Assembly: GCA_965230345.1 (NCBI GenBank)
Contig: CBDDKR010000002.1
Location: 496,001 to 560,000 of the forward strand
DNA from: JADKBO01 sp965230345
GTDB taxonomy: Bacteria > Bacteroidota > Bacteroidia > Chitinophagales > Saprospiraceae
Length of the DNA stretch: 64,000 bases
Reading direction: 5' to 3'
Shown: positions 9,449 to 18,859 of the stretch, piece after piece
How positions within the stretch are numbered: the first letter of the stretch is position 1
Layout of the letters: every line of letters starts with the position of its first letter
Notes under the pieces: generated by a model
Databases searched by the model: none
Told to the model about the DNA's origin: nothing
What the model saw: only the letters and a program-made list of their open reading frames with translations
Translations under genes and position numbers: made by a program

Positions 9449-10657
9449 CTACATTTTTATAAACGATTTCGAAGGTAATCGTTTGCTTTCCGAAGGCACT
9501 TCTATCTGAACTACCTTCATACCTTTACTCAAATTACTAATATCAATCCGAACATTTTGACGTTCTGAGTAGTACTCCATCTCCAAATCACCAAAGACGT
9601 TATAAATACCGAATTTAAATTCCTTAGCTCTATATGGCATTTGAATCAAAATGTACTCACTAGAAGGATTGGGGTAAATAAAGCTACGTTGATTTATTTC
9701 GTCATAGATTGAACTGCTTTGATCGTAATACTTAATCAGTTTTCCAGCATCTGTTCCGAAAAACATCAACTTGTCCGAAACAATTAACTGAGAAACAATA
9801 ATCCCATAGTCATCAAATACTTTAGAGGTGTCAAATTTAGATTCAATATCGTCAGTCGAAAAAATAATTGTAGAATCCATTAATGTAGAACCGCTTGTTA
9901 TCAAGAAGTTATTAGGTGTAAAATCAAGACAATAAAATCCAGAATTGTATTCAAAACTGTGCTCATGCCAAACGCTACCCCAATTATCAGAGTAATACAC
10001 ATTCCCAGATTTTGTACTTGCCACCAACAGATTGTTTTCCTTGTTATAAGAAACGTCCGTAACAAAATCTTTAGGAGAAGAATCACTAATAATCCATGAG
10101 TCTCCATGATCATATGATAAATAAACTCCTCCATTGTTAAAAAAACCAAGGCCGGCTATCATGACATCATCTTCAATTATTATTTGATTTACAAAATAAT
10201 TATCGGGCAAATCAAACTGCTCCCAAGTTTTGCCATAATCATCTGATCTATACACCACACCTCCTGCTCCACCTACAAGTACTACAGAGTCTTGGCAAGT
10301 AAGAGAAGAATAATAATTTGAAGGAAAACTACTAATTTTTTGGTACATGAAGTTATTCATGTTTATGGATTTTAACTTAACCGAATCTTCATCAGCTTTA
10401 TATACCAATGAGTATAGCAAGGTATCATTCAATACGTCTATTCCATAGACTACAGTATTTTGTTCATGGATGGACTCCCAACTATTCGAATGTACTTTAG
10501 ATACTAACAAATCATCGAACGTAGAAAGTATCAAGTAATCATTAACTAATGCGATATCGTAAACTTCTCCGTTATCAGGAACATCAATAATGCTCCACTG
10601 AGCCACCAAGTTGCAATGTAAAAACAGTATAAATATCGATATGTTTATGCCTTTCAT
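9449..10657 (-). CDS. T9SS-secreted Asp-box (BNR-like) beta-propeller protein
   Basis: A 402-residue secreted protein with a signal peptide (MKGINISIFILFLHCNLVAQ). At least three Asp-box turns, pattern S-x-D-x-G-x-x-W, are visible as SDDYGKTW, SYDHGDSW and SDNWGSVW, which points to a sialidase- or photosystem-assembly-type propeller. The last 80 residues (from FIYPNPSSEY) form a T9SS type A C-terminal sorting domain, so the protein should cross the outer membrane and be anchored or released there. No catalytic residues can be assigned and its ligand is unknown. It follows the repeat array and has a small gene remnant just upstream. Confidence 0.8.
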   Translation of the reverse strand: MKGINISIFILFLHCNLVAQWSIIDVPDNGEVYDIALVNDYLILSTFDDLLVSKVHSNSWESIHEQNTVVYGIDVLNDTLLYSLVYKADEDSVKLKSINMNNFMYQKISSFPSNYYSSLTCQDSVVLVGGAGGVVYRSDDYGKTWEQFDLPDNYFVNQIIIEDDVMIAGLGFFNNGGVYLSYDHGDSWIISDSSPKDFVTDVSYNKENNLLVASTKSGNVYYSDNWGSVWHEHSFEYNSGFYCLDFTPNNFLITSGSTLMDSTIIFSTDDIESKFDTSKVFDDYGIIVSQLIVSDKLMFFGTDAGKLIKYYDQSSSIYDEINQRSFIYPNPSSEYILIQMPYRAKEFKFGIYNVFGDLEMEYYSERQNVRIDISNLSKGMKVVQIEVPSESKRLPSKSFIKM

Positions 10658-10666
10658 AAAATAGTA

Positions 10667-10845
10667 TTATCTAATTATTGTTACTCCACTTGTTGGATAA
10701 AACGTATTACCTCCATTTTCAATAACAACTTCACCATTCTCCTTATTAAAATAATATTGAAATTCTTGTGAAGGGTTTCCTCCACAATCATCACATCATC
10801 AAAACAACTTAGCACTTCCACTTTTAATGCGCAGAAATCAAGATA
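10667..10845 (-). pseudogene. Remnant of a small secreted-type gene
   Basis: On the minus strand, 41 codons are open up to a stop at 10667-10669 (DDCGGNPSQEFQYYF to TSGVTIIR). The 17 codons before them continue in another frame (YLDFCALKVEVLSCFDD). Removing an eight-base near-duplication (GTGATGAT, about 10790-10800) joins the halves as SCFDDCGGNPSQEF. No start codon or signal peptide is visible, and an in-frame stop lies upstream. This looks like the 3' end of a decayed gene. The segment is short, so chance cannot be fully excluded. Confidence 0.4.
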
Positions 10846-10862
10846 TTAAAAATGCAACAACA

Positions 10863-11282
10863 TTATTGTTCTAATTCAAAAGAAAATATTGACGTAGTCA
10901 ATCCAAATTTACCATCTGCAATACTTTCAAAAAAGAGACTATCATCCCTTATCTCAAAAACATGTTTCGCATTTTGTGTATAGATCGTATCATCAATAAT
11001 ACGATAGCCAAGAGCCTTATCCAATATTCTTATCGTATCTAAATAATTAATCTTATACTTAATTCTCAAACTATCCTGAAATGACCATGTCGTATAGTTA
11101 GAGTCTGGTGAGAAAATTAGTTTATCTACATCCTGTGGCTCCATGGGGAAATAGAGATTATTCATTGAAGGTGTTAGGTTTTTAACATGAACCAACCTCC
11201 AAGAGTCTTCCAAATTAGGGTTTTCATTTCGAGAACAAGAAGCCAAAACAATCAGAATAAATAAAAATGAAATCAAACGCAT
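10863..11282 (-). CDS. Small lipoprotein of unknown function
   Basis: A 139-residue protein with a lipoprotein signal peptide. The lipobox is LASC, with the lipidated cysteine at residue 16, followed by S-R-N-E, so it is probably attached to the inner or outer membrane from the periplasmic or surface side. The remainder is beta-rich and has a short LEDSWRLVHV start that recalls lipocalin-like small lipoproteins of Bacteroidota, but I cannot name a family. No partner gene is apparent. The next gene downstream is the remnant at 10667. Confidence 0.7.
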   Translation of the reverse strand: MRLISFLFILIVLASCSRNENPNLEDSWRLVHVKNLTPSMNNLYFPMEPQDVDKLIFSPDSNYTTWSFQDSLRIKYKINYLDTIRILDKALGYRIIDDTIYTQNAKHVFEIRDDSLFFESIADGKFGLTTSIFSFELEQ

Positions 11283-11746
11283 GACGAATTAACGTTTTCA
11301 AAATACAAGATGTTATTTTCACCTAGTGAATTTAACATTATTATGATTTTTTGGTATAATCTTTATATTAATTCTTGTTCAAGAATCTTTTTCCTAACCA
11401 AGTTGCATTTCTAAGGTTGTATTTTTTAATAAAAAATGCTACAAAACTCTATATCAATGACATATTTCAACGTAAAACTGAATTTGCAATGAACTGATCG
11501 TCTCAACAATATTATAATGAACAATTCTCTCATTCTTTAGTGAATAAGTGTGATGGATCATTGGATAAAACAGGATTGATTTGTGAAGTAATTCTAAGCA
11601 ATGAGTAACCTACCAGAATAAGAAGTAGAAATACAAGGAACTATCCTCTTTATCTTGGATAAAGAAAATGAAAGTATATAGCTTAAAATGTAACGAAAAC
11701 CACATTTTTTTCGTTAAAACATTACATCAATTAAACTTATTATAAA
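11283..11746. other. Intergenic region with an isolated repeat-type hairpin
   Basis: There is no gene here. A perfect eight-base-pair stem with a TTG loop lies at 11647-11665 (TCTTTATC/GATAAAGA) and is followed by AAATGA. It resembles the hairpin of the array at 7.9-9.4 kb, where a similar stem is also followed by AAATGA, so it may be a solitary decayed copy. No clear TAnnTTTG promoter was found for the downstream DUF2807 gene. Confidence 0.4.
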
Positions 11747-12421
11747 ATGAAAAACTTCTTTCTGGCTACCCTGGCTACCTTTTTGCTAGCCTCTACATTT
11801 GTAATTGGTCAAAAAACTCAAACTTTTGACACTTTTACCAAATTGGACATAAGTGCAGGCATTCAGACCATTCTCGTTCAAAGTGATGAACATAAGGCAG
11901 AATACACGATCATAAAAGGTGATGAATCAAGACTAATCCTAAAACAACGTGGCAATACCTTAGTTGTATCAAAGAAAAAAGGCACTGGAAAATTTAAAGC
12001 CAAAGTCACTATCTATACTAAGAACATAGATGAGGTGGAAGTCTATGCTGGTGCTTCTCTAAAGTCAGAATCTACCTTTAATATGAATCAACTTTCTATT
12101 GAATGTACCAGTGGTGGTTCTGCTCACCTAATGGCAGAAGCAAAGGCTACCAGTGTTGAAATTTCATCAGGAGCAAGTTTAAAACTTAACGGATCTACTA
12201 AAAATTTATCTGTTGAAGTTTCCTCAGGTGGATCATTTAATGGTAAAGAATATGAAGCAAAAAATGTAAGTGCAGAAGCAAGTTCCGGTGGTTCGGCTAA
12301 AGTCTGGGCGACTCACATGTTTGATGCAGAAGCAAGTTCTGGTGGATCTATACGATACAAGGGTGAACCTAGTAAGACAAATATCGATAAAGGTATGTCT
12401 GGTTCGATACGAAAATTGTAG
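11747..12421 (+). CDS. DUF2807 (head GIN domain) secreted protein
   Basis: A 224-residue protein with a signal peptide ending near FVIGQ. The body is the repetitive beta-helix-like pattern of the putative auto-transporter adhesin head GIN family (DUF2807): LDISAGIQTILVQSD at the start, then repeated turns such as GASLKSES, TSGGSAHL, SSGASLKL and SSGGSAKV. Members are common in Bacteroidota and are exported. Their molecular role is not established, though adhesion or stress-linked envelope roles have been proposed. Seventy bases separate it from the metal-binding lipoprotein on the same strand, so the two may be co-transcribed. Confidence 0.85.
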   Translation: MKNFFLATLATFLLASTFVIGQKTQTFDTFTKLDISAGIQTILVQSDEHKAEYTIIKGDESRLILKQRGNTLVVSKKKGTGKFKAKVTIYTKNIDEVEVYAGASLKSESTFNMNQLSIECTSGGSAHLMAEAKATSVEISSGASLKLNGSTKNLSVEVSSGGSFNGKEYEAKNVSAEASSGGSAKVWATHMFDAEASSGGSIRYKGEPSKTNIDKGMSGSIRKL

Positions 12422-12491
12422 TTTTGAAGGACATCCTAATTTTTTTCGATGAATTAGGACTCTATTCTTTCACATTAAATAAAAACTACTC

Positions 12492-12860
12492 ATGAAATTA
12501 AAACACATCTTTAGTCTCACCTTACTATTTGGATTATTGTTTTGCTTTGTCTCTTGTAAGGAGAAAGCAGAAAACAAGGGTCCTGAATATACATCTGCCT
12601 ACGTTTGTCCAATGCATTGTGAAGGCAGTGGTAGTGCACAACCAGGCAAATGCCCTGCTTGTAAAATGGACTATGTTAAAAATGCCAATTACAAAGGTGA
12701 ACATAAAGCCGATGATCCTAAAGGGCACGATCATGGAGATCATGAAGGACATAACCATGGAGATCACGATGGACACGATCATGAAGGACATGACCATCAT
12801 GGACATGATCATGATCACCACGGACACGATCACGGAGATCATGAAGGACATAATCATTAG
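12492..12860 (+). CDS. Histidine-rich heavy-metal-binding lipoprotein
   Basis: A 122-residue lipoprotein (cysteine 22 in FVSC). Residues 38-62 match the heavy-metal-binding domain found next to metal efflux systems, YVCPMHC followed by PGKCPACKMDYV, with paired cysteines at 39/43 and 54/57. The last 45 residues are a low-complexity tail of about 20 histidines alternating with D, G and E. This suggests envelope binding or buffering of divalent metals such as Zn, Cu, Ni or Co. Which metal cannot be told from sequence. No efflux pump gene is adjacent. A terminator hairpin follows. Confidence 0.85.
   Translation: MKLKHIFSLTLLFGLLFCFVSCKEKAENKGPEYTSAYVCPMHCEGSGSAQPGKCPACKMDYVKNANYKGEHKADDPKGHDHGDHEGHNHGDHDGHDHEGHDHHGHDHDHHGHDHGDHEGHNH
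12729..12857 (+). repeat. Tandem His-Asp/Gly coding repeat
   Basis: Within the metal-binding lipoprotein gene the DNA is built from short imperfect units such as GATCATGAAGGACAT and GGAGATCACGATGGACA, encoding the His-Asp-His-Gly tail. Repeats of this kind change length easily by slippage, so tail length may vary between strains. Confidence 0.6.
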
Positions 12861-12877
12861 GACTATCCTTTCAGAAT

Positions 12878-12919
12878 AAACAAATAAAGCCATCTCTTAT
12901 GAGGTGGCTTTATTTGTTT
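12878..12919. terminator. Bidirectional terminator between convergent genes
   Basis: A long stem of 17-18 pairs with one G-T pair (AAACAAATAAAGCCATCTC against GAGGTGGCTTTATTTGTTT, loop TTAT) sits between the metal-binding gene (+) and the glutamate-synthase-like gene (-). The A-rich 5' arm and T-rich 3' arm allow it to act in both directions. Confidence 0.75.
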
Positions 12920-12939
12920 AAGCGCAATCTTAAAGTGAG

Positions 12940-14562
12940 CTAATCCTCTAAAATATCCACAGATTTATACCTAGGAGTAAACGATTCAGACCTAGCAATC
13001 GACCAATCGTACTTCCATTTTTCCGGAACGCTTTCTTTATTCAACAAACAACCTTCAACGATATAAGGATAGATCTCGTCATATCTCTGGGATTGATTCA
13101 TTACTATTCGACGATTAACGTGATAGCGCTGGATTTGATCTGCGTCAGTAAATCCTGCAGCTGCTAATAACTCATTAAAAGAGTTGATGGTATCTTTATG
13201 AAAATGATAAACTCTTTGCTTTTTGTCTGCAACCACTAAACCTTTGATCAATTTTTGATCTTGTGTCGCGACTCCTACTGGGCAAGTATTTTTATTGCAT
13301 TCCAATGCCTGAATGCACCCTAGAGCCATCATCATTGCTCGAGCTGAATAGCATGCATCTGCACCAAGTGCAAACGCCCTAAACATATGAAACCCAGTAG
13401 ATATTTTCCCTGAACTAATTAAGGTTATTTCTTTTTTTATTCCAAATCCAACTAAAACATCATATACAAATGCTAATCCTTCTTTTATAGGTGTTCCCAC
13501 CGAATTACTAAACTCCAAAGGAGCAGCCCCCGTACCGCCTTCACCACCGTCTACAGCTATAAAATCAGGTTTTATTCCTGTTTCCACCATTGCTTTGCAA
13601 ATAGCTATAAATTCACTCTTTCTACCCACGCACAATTTAAAGCCAACCGGTTTGCCTTTAGACAATATTCGACATTGTTCGACGAATTTCAACAAACCTA
13701 TTGGTGTATCAAATGCCTTATGATATGGAGGCGATAATACATCTTTATAAGGTTCTATATTCCTGATCTCTGCAATTTCTGGAGTAGCTTTTTTACCTGG
13801 CAGAATGCCTCCATGTCCCGGTTTAGCTCCTTGAGATAGTTTAATTTCAATCATTTTCACGGAAGGAGAAGCCGTTCGTTCAGCAAACAAATCTGGATCA
13901 AAATTGCCATCTTTAGTTCGACATCCAAAATAACCTGTACCTATCTGATAAATAAGATCACCACCATTTTTTAAATGGTAAGGAGAGATCCCTCCTTCAC
14001 CAGTATTGTGAGCAAATCCTCCTAATGCCGCTCCACCATTGAGCGACTCTACAGCTGCACTACTCAATGACCCATAACTCATTGCCGATATATTAAGTAG
14101 CGACAAATCATATGGTTGTGAACAATCCTTTCCTCCAACCCTCACTCTAGGATGTATCTCTTTTCCGTGTATATCAATTGGATTGATGCTGTGCTCCATC
14201 CATTCATACCCCTCAGCATAAACATCCAATTGCGTTCCAAATGGAGCAGTATCCTGCACATTTTTGGCTCTTTGATAAATATTGTCCCTAAACAATCTTG
14301 AAAATGGTCTTCCATCGTAATCCGGCTCAACAAAATATTGATACATTTTAGGTCTAAGCCATTCAGCGATATATCTCGTCCTTCCAACCAATGGGAAATT
14401 ACGTAAGATGGAGTGTTTGGTCTGAAAAGCATCATAAAATACTACTAATACAAATGGGAAAGCTATAGCAGCGAACAACCAAAAAATCCAGTGTAAAGCA
14501 TAGCCTAGATAAAGTAAAACCCCAAGTTTTAGGACAGAAAGAACGATTAATGACGTACGCAT
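12940..14562 (-). CDS. FMN-binding glutamate synthase family protein (GltB-like, membrane-anchored)
   Basis: A 540-residue protein with two predicted N-terminal membrane helices (about 7-25 and 28-45) and then the FMN/Fe-S synthase domain of glutamate synthase. Visible signatures are MSYGSLS, HNTGEGGISPYH, KPGHGGILPG, VDGGEGGTGAAP and SSGKISTG. Cysteines C416, C422 and C427 have the C-x5-C-x4-C spacing that holds the 3Fe-4S cluster. It lacks the amidotransferase domain, so it is not a complete glutamate synthase. Related stand-alone proteins are widespread and their substrate is uncertain. It is convergent with the metal-binding lipoprotein and appears monocistronic. Confidence 0.85.
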   Translation of the reverse strand: MRTSLIVLSVLKLGVLLYLGYALHWIFWLFAAIAFPFVLVVFYDAFQTKHSILRNFPLVGRTRYIAEWLRPKMYQYFVEPDYDGRPFSRLFRDNIYQRAKNVQDTAPFGTQLDVYAEGYEWMEHSINPIDIHGKEIHPRVRVGGKDCSQPYDLSLLNISAMSYGSLSSAAVESLNGGAALGGFAHNTGEGGISPYHLKNGGDLIYQIGTGYFGCRTKDGNFDPDLFAERTASPSVKMIEIKLSQGAKPGHGGILPGKKATPEIAEIRNIEPYKDVLSPPYHKAFDTPIGLLKFVEQCRILSKGKPVGFKLCVGRKSEFIAICKAMVETGIKPDFIAVDGGEGGTGAAPLEFSNSVGTPIKEGLAFVYDVLVGFGIKKEITLISSGKISTGFHMFRAFALGADACYSARAMMMALGCIQALECNKNTCPVGVATQDQKLIKGLVVADKKQRVYHFHKDTINSFNELLAAAGFTDADQIQRYHVNRRIVMNQSQRYDEIYPYIVEGCLLNKESVPEKWKYDWSIARSESFTPRYKSVDILED

Positions 14563-14807
14563 TTCTTAATTAAAGTTTGATTCGGAAAGTAATTTGTGGT
14601 AACCCAAAGTATTTTAATGTATTGAATTGATTTAAACATGCTTTTTCAATTACTTCATTGCATCAAGTTAACCACTCCAAAAGCTAAGTTATAACTTTTC
14701 AAGAGAAGCAACCAAAGTAATGGTTTGTTCATCCATCCTTGCAACTCATCAAAAAGTCGATATGCGACAAATTAACTGCTTTTACATCAGGATCAATAAA
14801 GTCATCT

Positions 14808-14815
14808 TATCTTTG
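14808..14815 (+). promoter_or_regulatory. Possible -7 box for the DUF2064 gene
   Basis: TATCTTTG matches TAnnTTTG and lies nine bases before the ATG at 14825, so the transcript leader would be very short. No clear -33 element is present. Confidence 0.4.
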
Positions 14816-14824
14816 ATCTTATAA

Positions 14825-15514
14825 ATGCATAAGAAAACAGCTATATTATTTTTTGCTAGAACACCTCATGAAGAGGCAAAAGCTAAAGCTTGGACTAAAA
14901 GTATCAAGAAGAATATACTGTTAGCAAAAAAGCTTTATAATAGAAATGCTAAGATCGCTAAATCTTGCGGTCTTCCTGTTTTTGGATCTACTGAAAAGCA
15001 ACAAAGAGGTGTAGGTTTTGCTGAAAGAATAACCAATAGCATTCATGATGCATTCGCTTCTGGCTTTGATCATCTCATCGTTATTGGTAGTGATTCTCCA
15101 AACCTAAGAAAAGAAGACATTCTCTCCGCTTTAAACCAAATTCGATTAGGACGAAATACAATTGGTCAAACCATAGATGGTGGAGCTTATTTATTTACTA
15201 TAAGTAAATCTGAGTTTAATCATACCGATTTCAAAGCACTAAAATGGTGTTCTAGTCAACTGTATCAAGATCTCTATTCTTATCTTGAATCTAGAAATGA
15301 CCGACCCTTTATTCTGCAAGTAAAAATAGATGTCGATCACGACTTCAGAGGTCTTGCATTCTTTCTTAACAAAATAGGTTCTTCAATTCGAGGCATTCTA
15401 TTTGAGTTGATTTTTAGACCATCATGCTTCTTCAGAACCACTCTAACTAAAAAATACGGCCCATTCCTAACTAAGGTAAATCGAGGACCACCACTAATCA
15501 TTCCCGCTATATAG
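14825..15514 (+). CDS. DUF2064 (nucleotidyl/glycosyl-transferase-like) protein
   Basis: A 229-residue soluble protein with a GT-A-like fold signature. It starts with a beta-strand TAILFFART, has RGVGFAERI at 61-69 and the family hallmark LIVIGSDSPNL at 84-94, and later IDGGAYLF. These match DUF2064, the family that includes the radical SAM/selenodomain-associated and arsenosugar-cluster transferase 1 proteins. The usual basic KTR motif near the N-terminus is replaced by EEAKAKAW, so nucleotide binding may differ. Its substrate is unknown. It precedes the SusC operon by 136 bases on the same strand and may be functionally linked to it. Confidence 0.75.
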   Translation: MHKKTAILFFARTPHEEAKAKAWTKSIKKNILLAKKLYNRNAKIAKSCGLPVFGSTEKQQRGVGFAERITNSIHDAFASGFDHLIVIGSDSPNLRKEDILSALNQIRLGRNTIGQTIDGGAYLFTISKSEFNHTDFKALKWCSSQLYQDLYSYLESRNDRPFILQVKIDVDHDFRGLAFFLNKIGSSIRGILFELIFRPSCFFRTTLTKKYGPFLTKVNRGPPLIIPAI

Positions 15515-15650
15515 TTTGGATTGGATATTTAATTATCCAATACTCCATTTTGAATTTCTCTTAATGCACAGATTATGTCCTTAATGATCTTCTAGTGCAT
15601 TTTGATTCTAATTCATGAAGATTCTTTTACTAAATAATTAAGACAGCTGA

Positions 15651-18600
15651 ATGAAACTAATCATACTTTTTATGTTATTGAGTATTGGACTCAATGCACA
15701 ACAAACGATTACCGGTAAGGTCCATGACGATGGTAATCCAATAATTGGATGTAATATTCTTAATACATCTACAAATCAAGGTACTATATCAGACCTAAAT
15801 GGAAACTATGAAATAAAGGCTAACGTTGGCGACAAAATACAATTTTCCTACTTAGGATATGAAGATTACACACTTGTCGTCAATGAAGTAAAAAATTATT
15901 CAATAGCGTTAAAAACGGCCTCTCACAATTTCGATGAAGTAGTTGTAACTGCCTTAGGTTTAGAGCGCTCAACCCGAGATCTAGGTTACAGCATTCAAAC
16001 CTTAAATAATGAAAACATCGCTGAAGTAAAGGCGGTTAATTTTTTAGACAATCTCAGTGGAAAATTAGCTGGAGTCACGATCAATCAAGGAGCCAGTGGC
16101 GTAGGTTCGACTTCAAAAATTACCATTCGAGGAGAATCTTCATTTACCAACAACAATCCATTATTTGTAGTTAATGGAACACCCATAAACAACCAAACGA
16201 ATCTCAATGTTACCAATGAAGCAGCAGCTGGATTTCAAGAAGTAGATTTTGGTAACGGAGTTATGAGTATCAATCCTGATGATATTGCATCAATTTCTGT
16301 ATTAAAGGGTCCAAGTGCAGCTGCATTGTATGGAAGTAGGGCTTCAAATGGTGTAATCATTATCGAAACCAAAAATGGAAGTCAACAAAAGGGATTGGGT
16401 GTTTCTTTTAACTCTTCCTTATTTATCGACCAACCATTTAGATTGCCTCAATTCCAGAACAAGTACGGTCAGGGCAATTCAGGACAATTCGAATTTGTTG
16501 ATGGGCTTGGTGGGGGAACCAATGATAACATAACATATAGTTATGGTCCGGAACTAGATGCGGGGCATTTAATATCACAATATGACAGTCCAGTCACTTT
16601 ACCAGATGGTAGAATAGTGCGAGGAGGAGATGTGGCTGTACACGGCGGTCTTCCTATTACCCCTACTCCATTTGTATCTAATCCTGATAATTTGAAAAAT
16701 TTTTATGAAACTGGGACAACTACTACCAACAACCTTTCCTTTAGTCAAACTTACGACTCTGGAAATTTCTATATTTCCCTAACTAACATGCATAGCGACT
16801 CCTATATACCAGGCGTGAATCTAGATAGAAATACCATTTCAGGAAATACGACATTTAATCTTAATAATAAACTAAAAATAAGAACCTCCGCCTCTTATAT
16901 TCATACGCAATCTGACAACAGACCGTCAAGTGGATATGGTTCGGAAAACATAAACTACTCTCTTGTGGCATGGTTGGGTAGACAAACCAACCTTGATCCA
17001 TTAAAACAGTATTGGCAACCAGGACTTGAGGGAATTCAACAATATTCTTTCAACTATACCTTTTTTGACAACCCTTATCTAATTCTTTTAGAGAATAAAA
17101 ATGCTCTAGATCGACACCGCATTTTTGGCAATGTTTCAGCAGAATATCAATTGGACAAACATTGGAGTACTACGCTAAGAACAGGCTTGGATCGCTCTAA
17201 CGAACTCCGAACGTTTAAAAGAGCTTTTAGCAGTAATCGATTTAAGAACGGCGCATACGCAGAACACAATTTAGGCTTTACAGAAACCAATACGGATTTT
17301 TTGATTAGATACCAGAATAACTTTTCAAAAATTGGTATTGACCTTTCTTTTGGAGGAAATCGGATGGATCAACAATCTACCAATCTTCAGATTCAGGCCA
17401 TTGGTTTAGCCCAACCCGGAGTCTTTAAATTGACCAATGCTGCTTCACCTCTGGAAAGTTTTCAATACGATGCAGAAAAGAGGATAAACAGCTTATACGG
17501 TCTGGCAAAATTATCATATTCAGACTTCCTATATGTGGATATTACTGGACGAAATGATTGGTCTAGTTCATTGGCTACGCCAAATTCTACGGCTAATACA
17601 TCATTCTTTTATCCATCGGTTTCTACAAGTCTCGTATTGTCAAATATAATAGACTTGCCGTCATATATCTCATTCGCCAAGATTCGAGGAAGTTGGGCAA
17701 GAGTAGGTAATGACACCGACCCTTATCAAACAGTAGGCGTTCTTCTACCATCAACATCATATGCTTCGAATCCAACATTTACTGACCAGCCTTTTATAGC
17801 CAACACAGATCTATTACCAGAAAAATCTACATCTATTGAGGTTGGTGCTGATCTAAGATTTCTGAGTGATCGATTCTCGATTGATGCTACATATTTCAAT
17901 AATCTCAATGAAAATCAAATAATCTCCCTTCCTATCGCTCAGTCAACAGGATACGAAAGAAGAGTAGTTAATGGAGGTGCTGTAAGAAATTCAGGTATTG
18001 AAATTATGGCTACAGCTCAACCTATTAGAAGCAAAAATTTCAAATGGAAAAGCTTTGTCAACTTTAGTACTTCTAAAAGTACAGTGGAAGAATTGCCAGA
18101 AGAAGCCGGTGCTTTGACTCTTGCTTATTCAAGAGTTTATGACAATCCTAATCAAACGGTTTACTTTATCGTAGAGGAAGGTGGTGAAATTGGTGACCTC
18201 TGGGGGACTGGGTATGCTAAAAATGAAAATGGAGACTTCATCATCACTCCAGATGGTAAACTCACTGTAGATAACACGCTAAAAAAATTGGGTAATTACA
18301 ATCCCGATTTTATTGTTGGATTCGGTAATGAGCTTACTTATAAAAACTGGAATTTGAATTTTCTTCTCGACTGGAGACAAGGCGGCGAACTAGTATCTAG
18401 GACCCAAGCATTGGCAGGCGTAGCAGGACAGTTGGAAGAAACCGAATTTAGGCCAGAAGAAGGATTGATTTTTCCCGGTGTTTTAAATGTAGGAACCGAA
18501 GAAAATCCTCAATACGTAGAAAATAATATTGCCATTAGTCCAGAACAGTATTATAGACAGTACTACGATCGAAATCACGAAGAGAATAATACATTTGATG

Positions 18601-18854
18601 CTTCCTATCTTAAGATAAGACAAGTGCAACTCTCATACACTTTTAGCAGAAATCAATTGGATCGTTCTTTTCTGAGAAATTTTGAAAACATCAAACTATC
18701 ACTTATAGGAAGAAACCTCTGGGCATGGAGTGAAATTTCACACTTTGACCCCGAACAATTAGCCGTTCAAGGCAATACTTTCGTAAATGGAGTAGAAGAT
18801 ATGTCCTATCCTTCCGCTCGTAGTTTTGGTATCTCCTTAAACATCCAACTATAA
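15651..18854 (+). CDS. SusC/RagA-type TonB-linked outer-membrane transporter
   Basis: A 1067-residue protein with a signal peptide (to about residue 17). It has a carboxypeptidase-D-regulatory-like domain (QTITGKVHDDGNPIIGCNI), a plug domain with the SusC signatures KLAGVTI, KITIRGESSF, NPLFVVNGTPI and ALYGSRASNGVIIIETK, and a long beta-barrel. It takes up an oligomeric or bulky nutrient across the outer membrane using TonB energy, together with the SusD-like lipoprotein six bases downstream. The substrate is not shown by sequence. No glycosidase or peptidase is in the operon, so it is not an ordinary polysaccharide-utilisation locus. Confidence 0.93.
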   Translation: MKLIILFMLLSIGLNAQQTITGKVHDDGNPIIGCNILNTSTNQGTISDLNGNYEIKANVGDKIQFSYLGYEDYTLVVNEVKNYSIALKTASHNFDEVVVTALGLERSTRDLGYSIQTLNNENIAEVKAVNFLDNLSGKLAGVTINQGASGVGSTSKITIRGESSFTNNNPLFVVNGTPINNQTNLNVTNEAAAGFQEVDFGNGVMSINPDDIASISVLKGPSAAALYGSRASNGVIIIETKNGSQQKGLGVSFNSSLFIDQPFRLPQFQNKYGQGNSGQFEFVDGLGGGTNDNITYSYGPELDAGHLISQYDSPVTLPDGRIVRGGDVAVHGGLPITPTPFVSNPDNLKNFYETGTTTTNNLSFSQTYDSGNFYISLTNMHSDSYIPGVNLDRNTISGNTTFNLNNKLKIRTSASYIHTQSDNRPSSGYGSENINYSLVAWLGRQTNLDPLKQYWQPGLEGIQQYSFNYTFFDNPYLILLENKNALDRHRIFGNVSAEYQLDKHWSTTLRTGLDRSNELRTFKRAFSSNRFKNGAYAEHNLGFTETNTDFLIRYQNNFSKIGIDLSFGGNRMDQQSTNLQIQAIGLAQPGVFKLTNAASPLESFQYDAEKRINSLYGLAKLSYSDFLYVDITGRNDWSSSLATPNSTANTSFFYPSVSTSLVLSNIIDLPSYISFAKIRGSWARVGNDTDPYQTVGVLLPSTSYASNPTFTDQPFIANTDLLPEKSTSIEVGADLRFLSDRFSIDATYFNNLNENQIISLPIAQSTGYERRVVNGGAVRNSGIEIMATAQPIRSKNFKWKSFVNFSTSKSTVEELPEEAGALTLAYSRVYDNPNQTVYFIVEEGGEIGDLWGTGYAKNENGDFIITPDGKLTVDNTLKKLGNYNPDFIVGFGNELTYKNWNLNFLLDWRQGGELVSRTQALAGVAGQLEETEFRPEEGLIFPGVLNVGTEENPQYVENNIAISPEQYYRQYYDRNHEENNTFDASYLKIRQVQLSYTFSRNQLDRSFLRNFENIKLSLIGRNLWAWSEISHFDPEQLAVQGNTFVNGVEDMSYPSARSFGISLNIQL

Positions 18855-18859
18855 TTTCA

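Noticed and set aside
12534..12893. Overlapping open frames in the histidine-tail gene on both strands
   Set aside because: Low-complexity coding repeats create long antisense and alternative frames. The lipobox and metal-domain cysteines identify the real frame at 12492.
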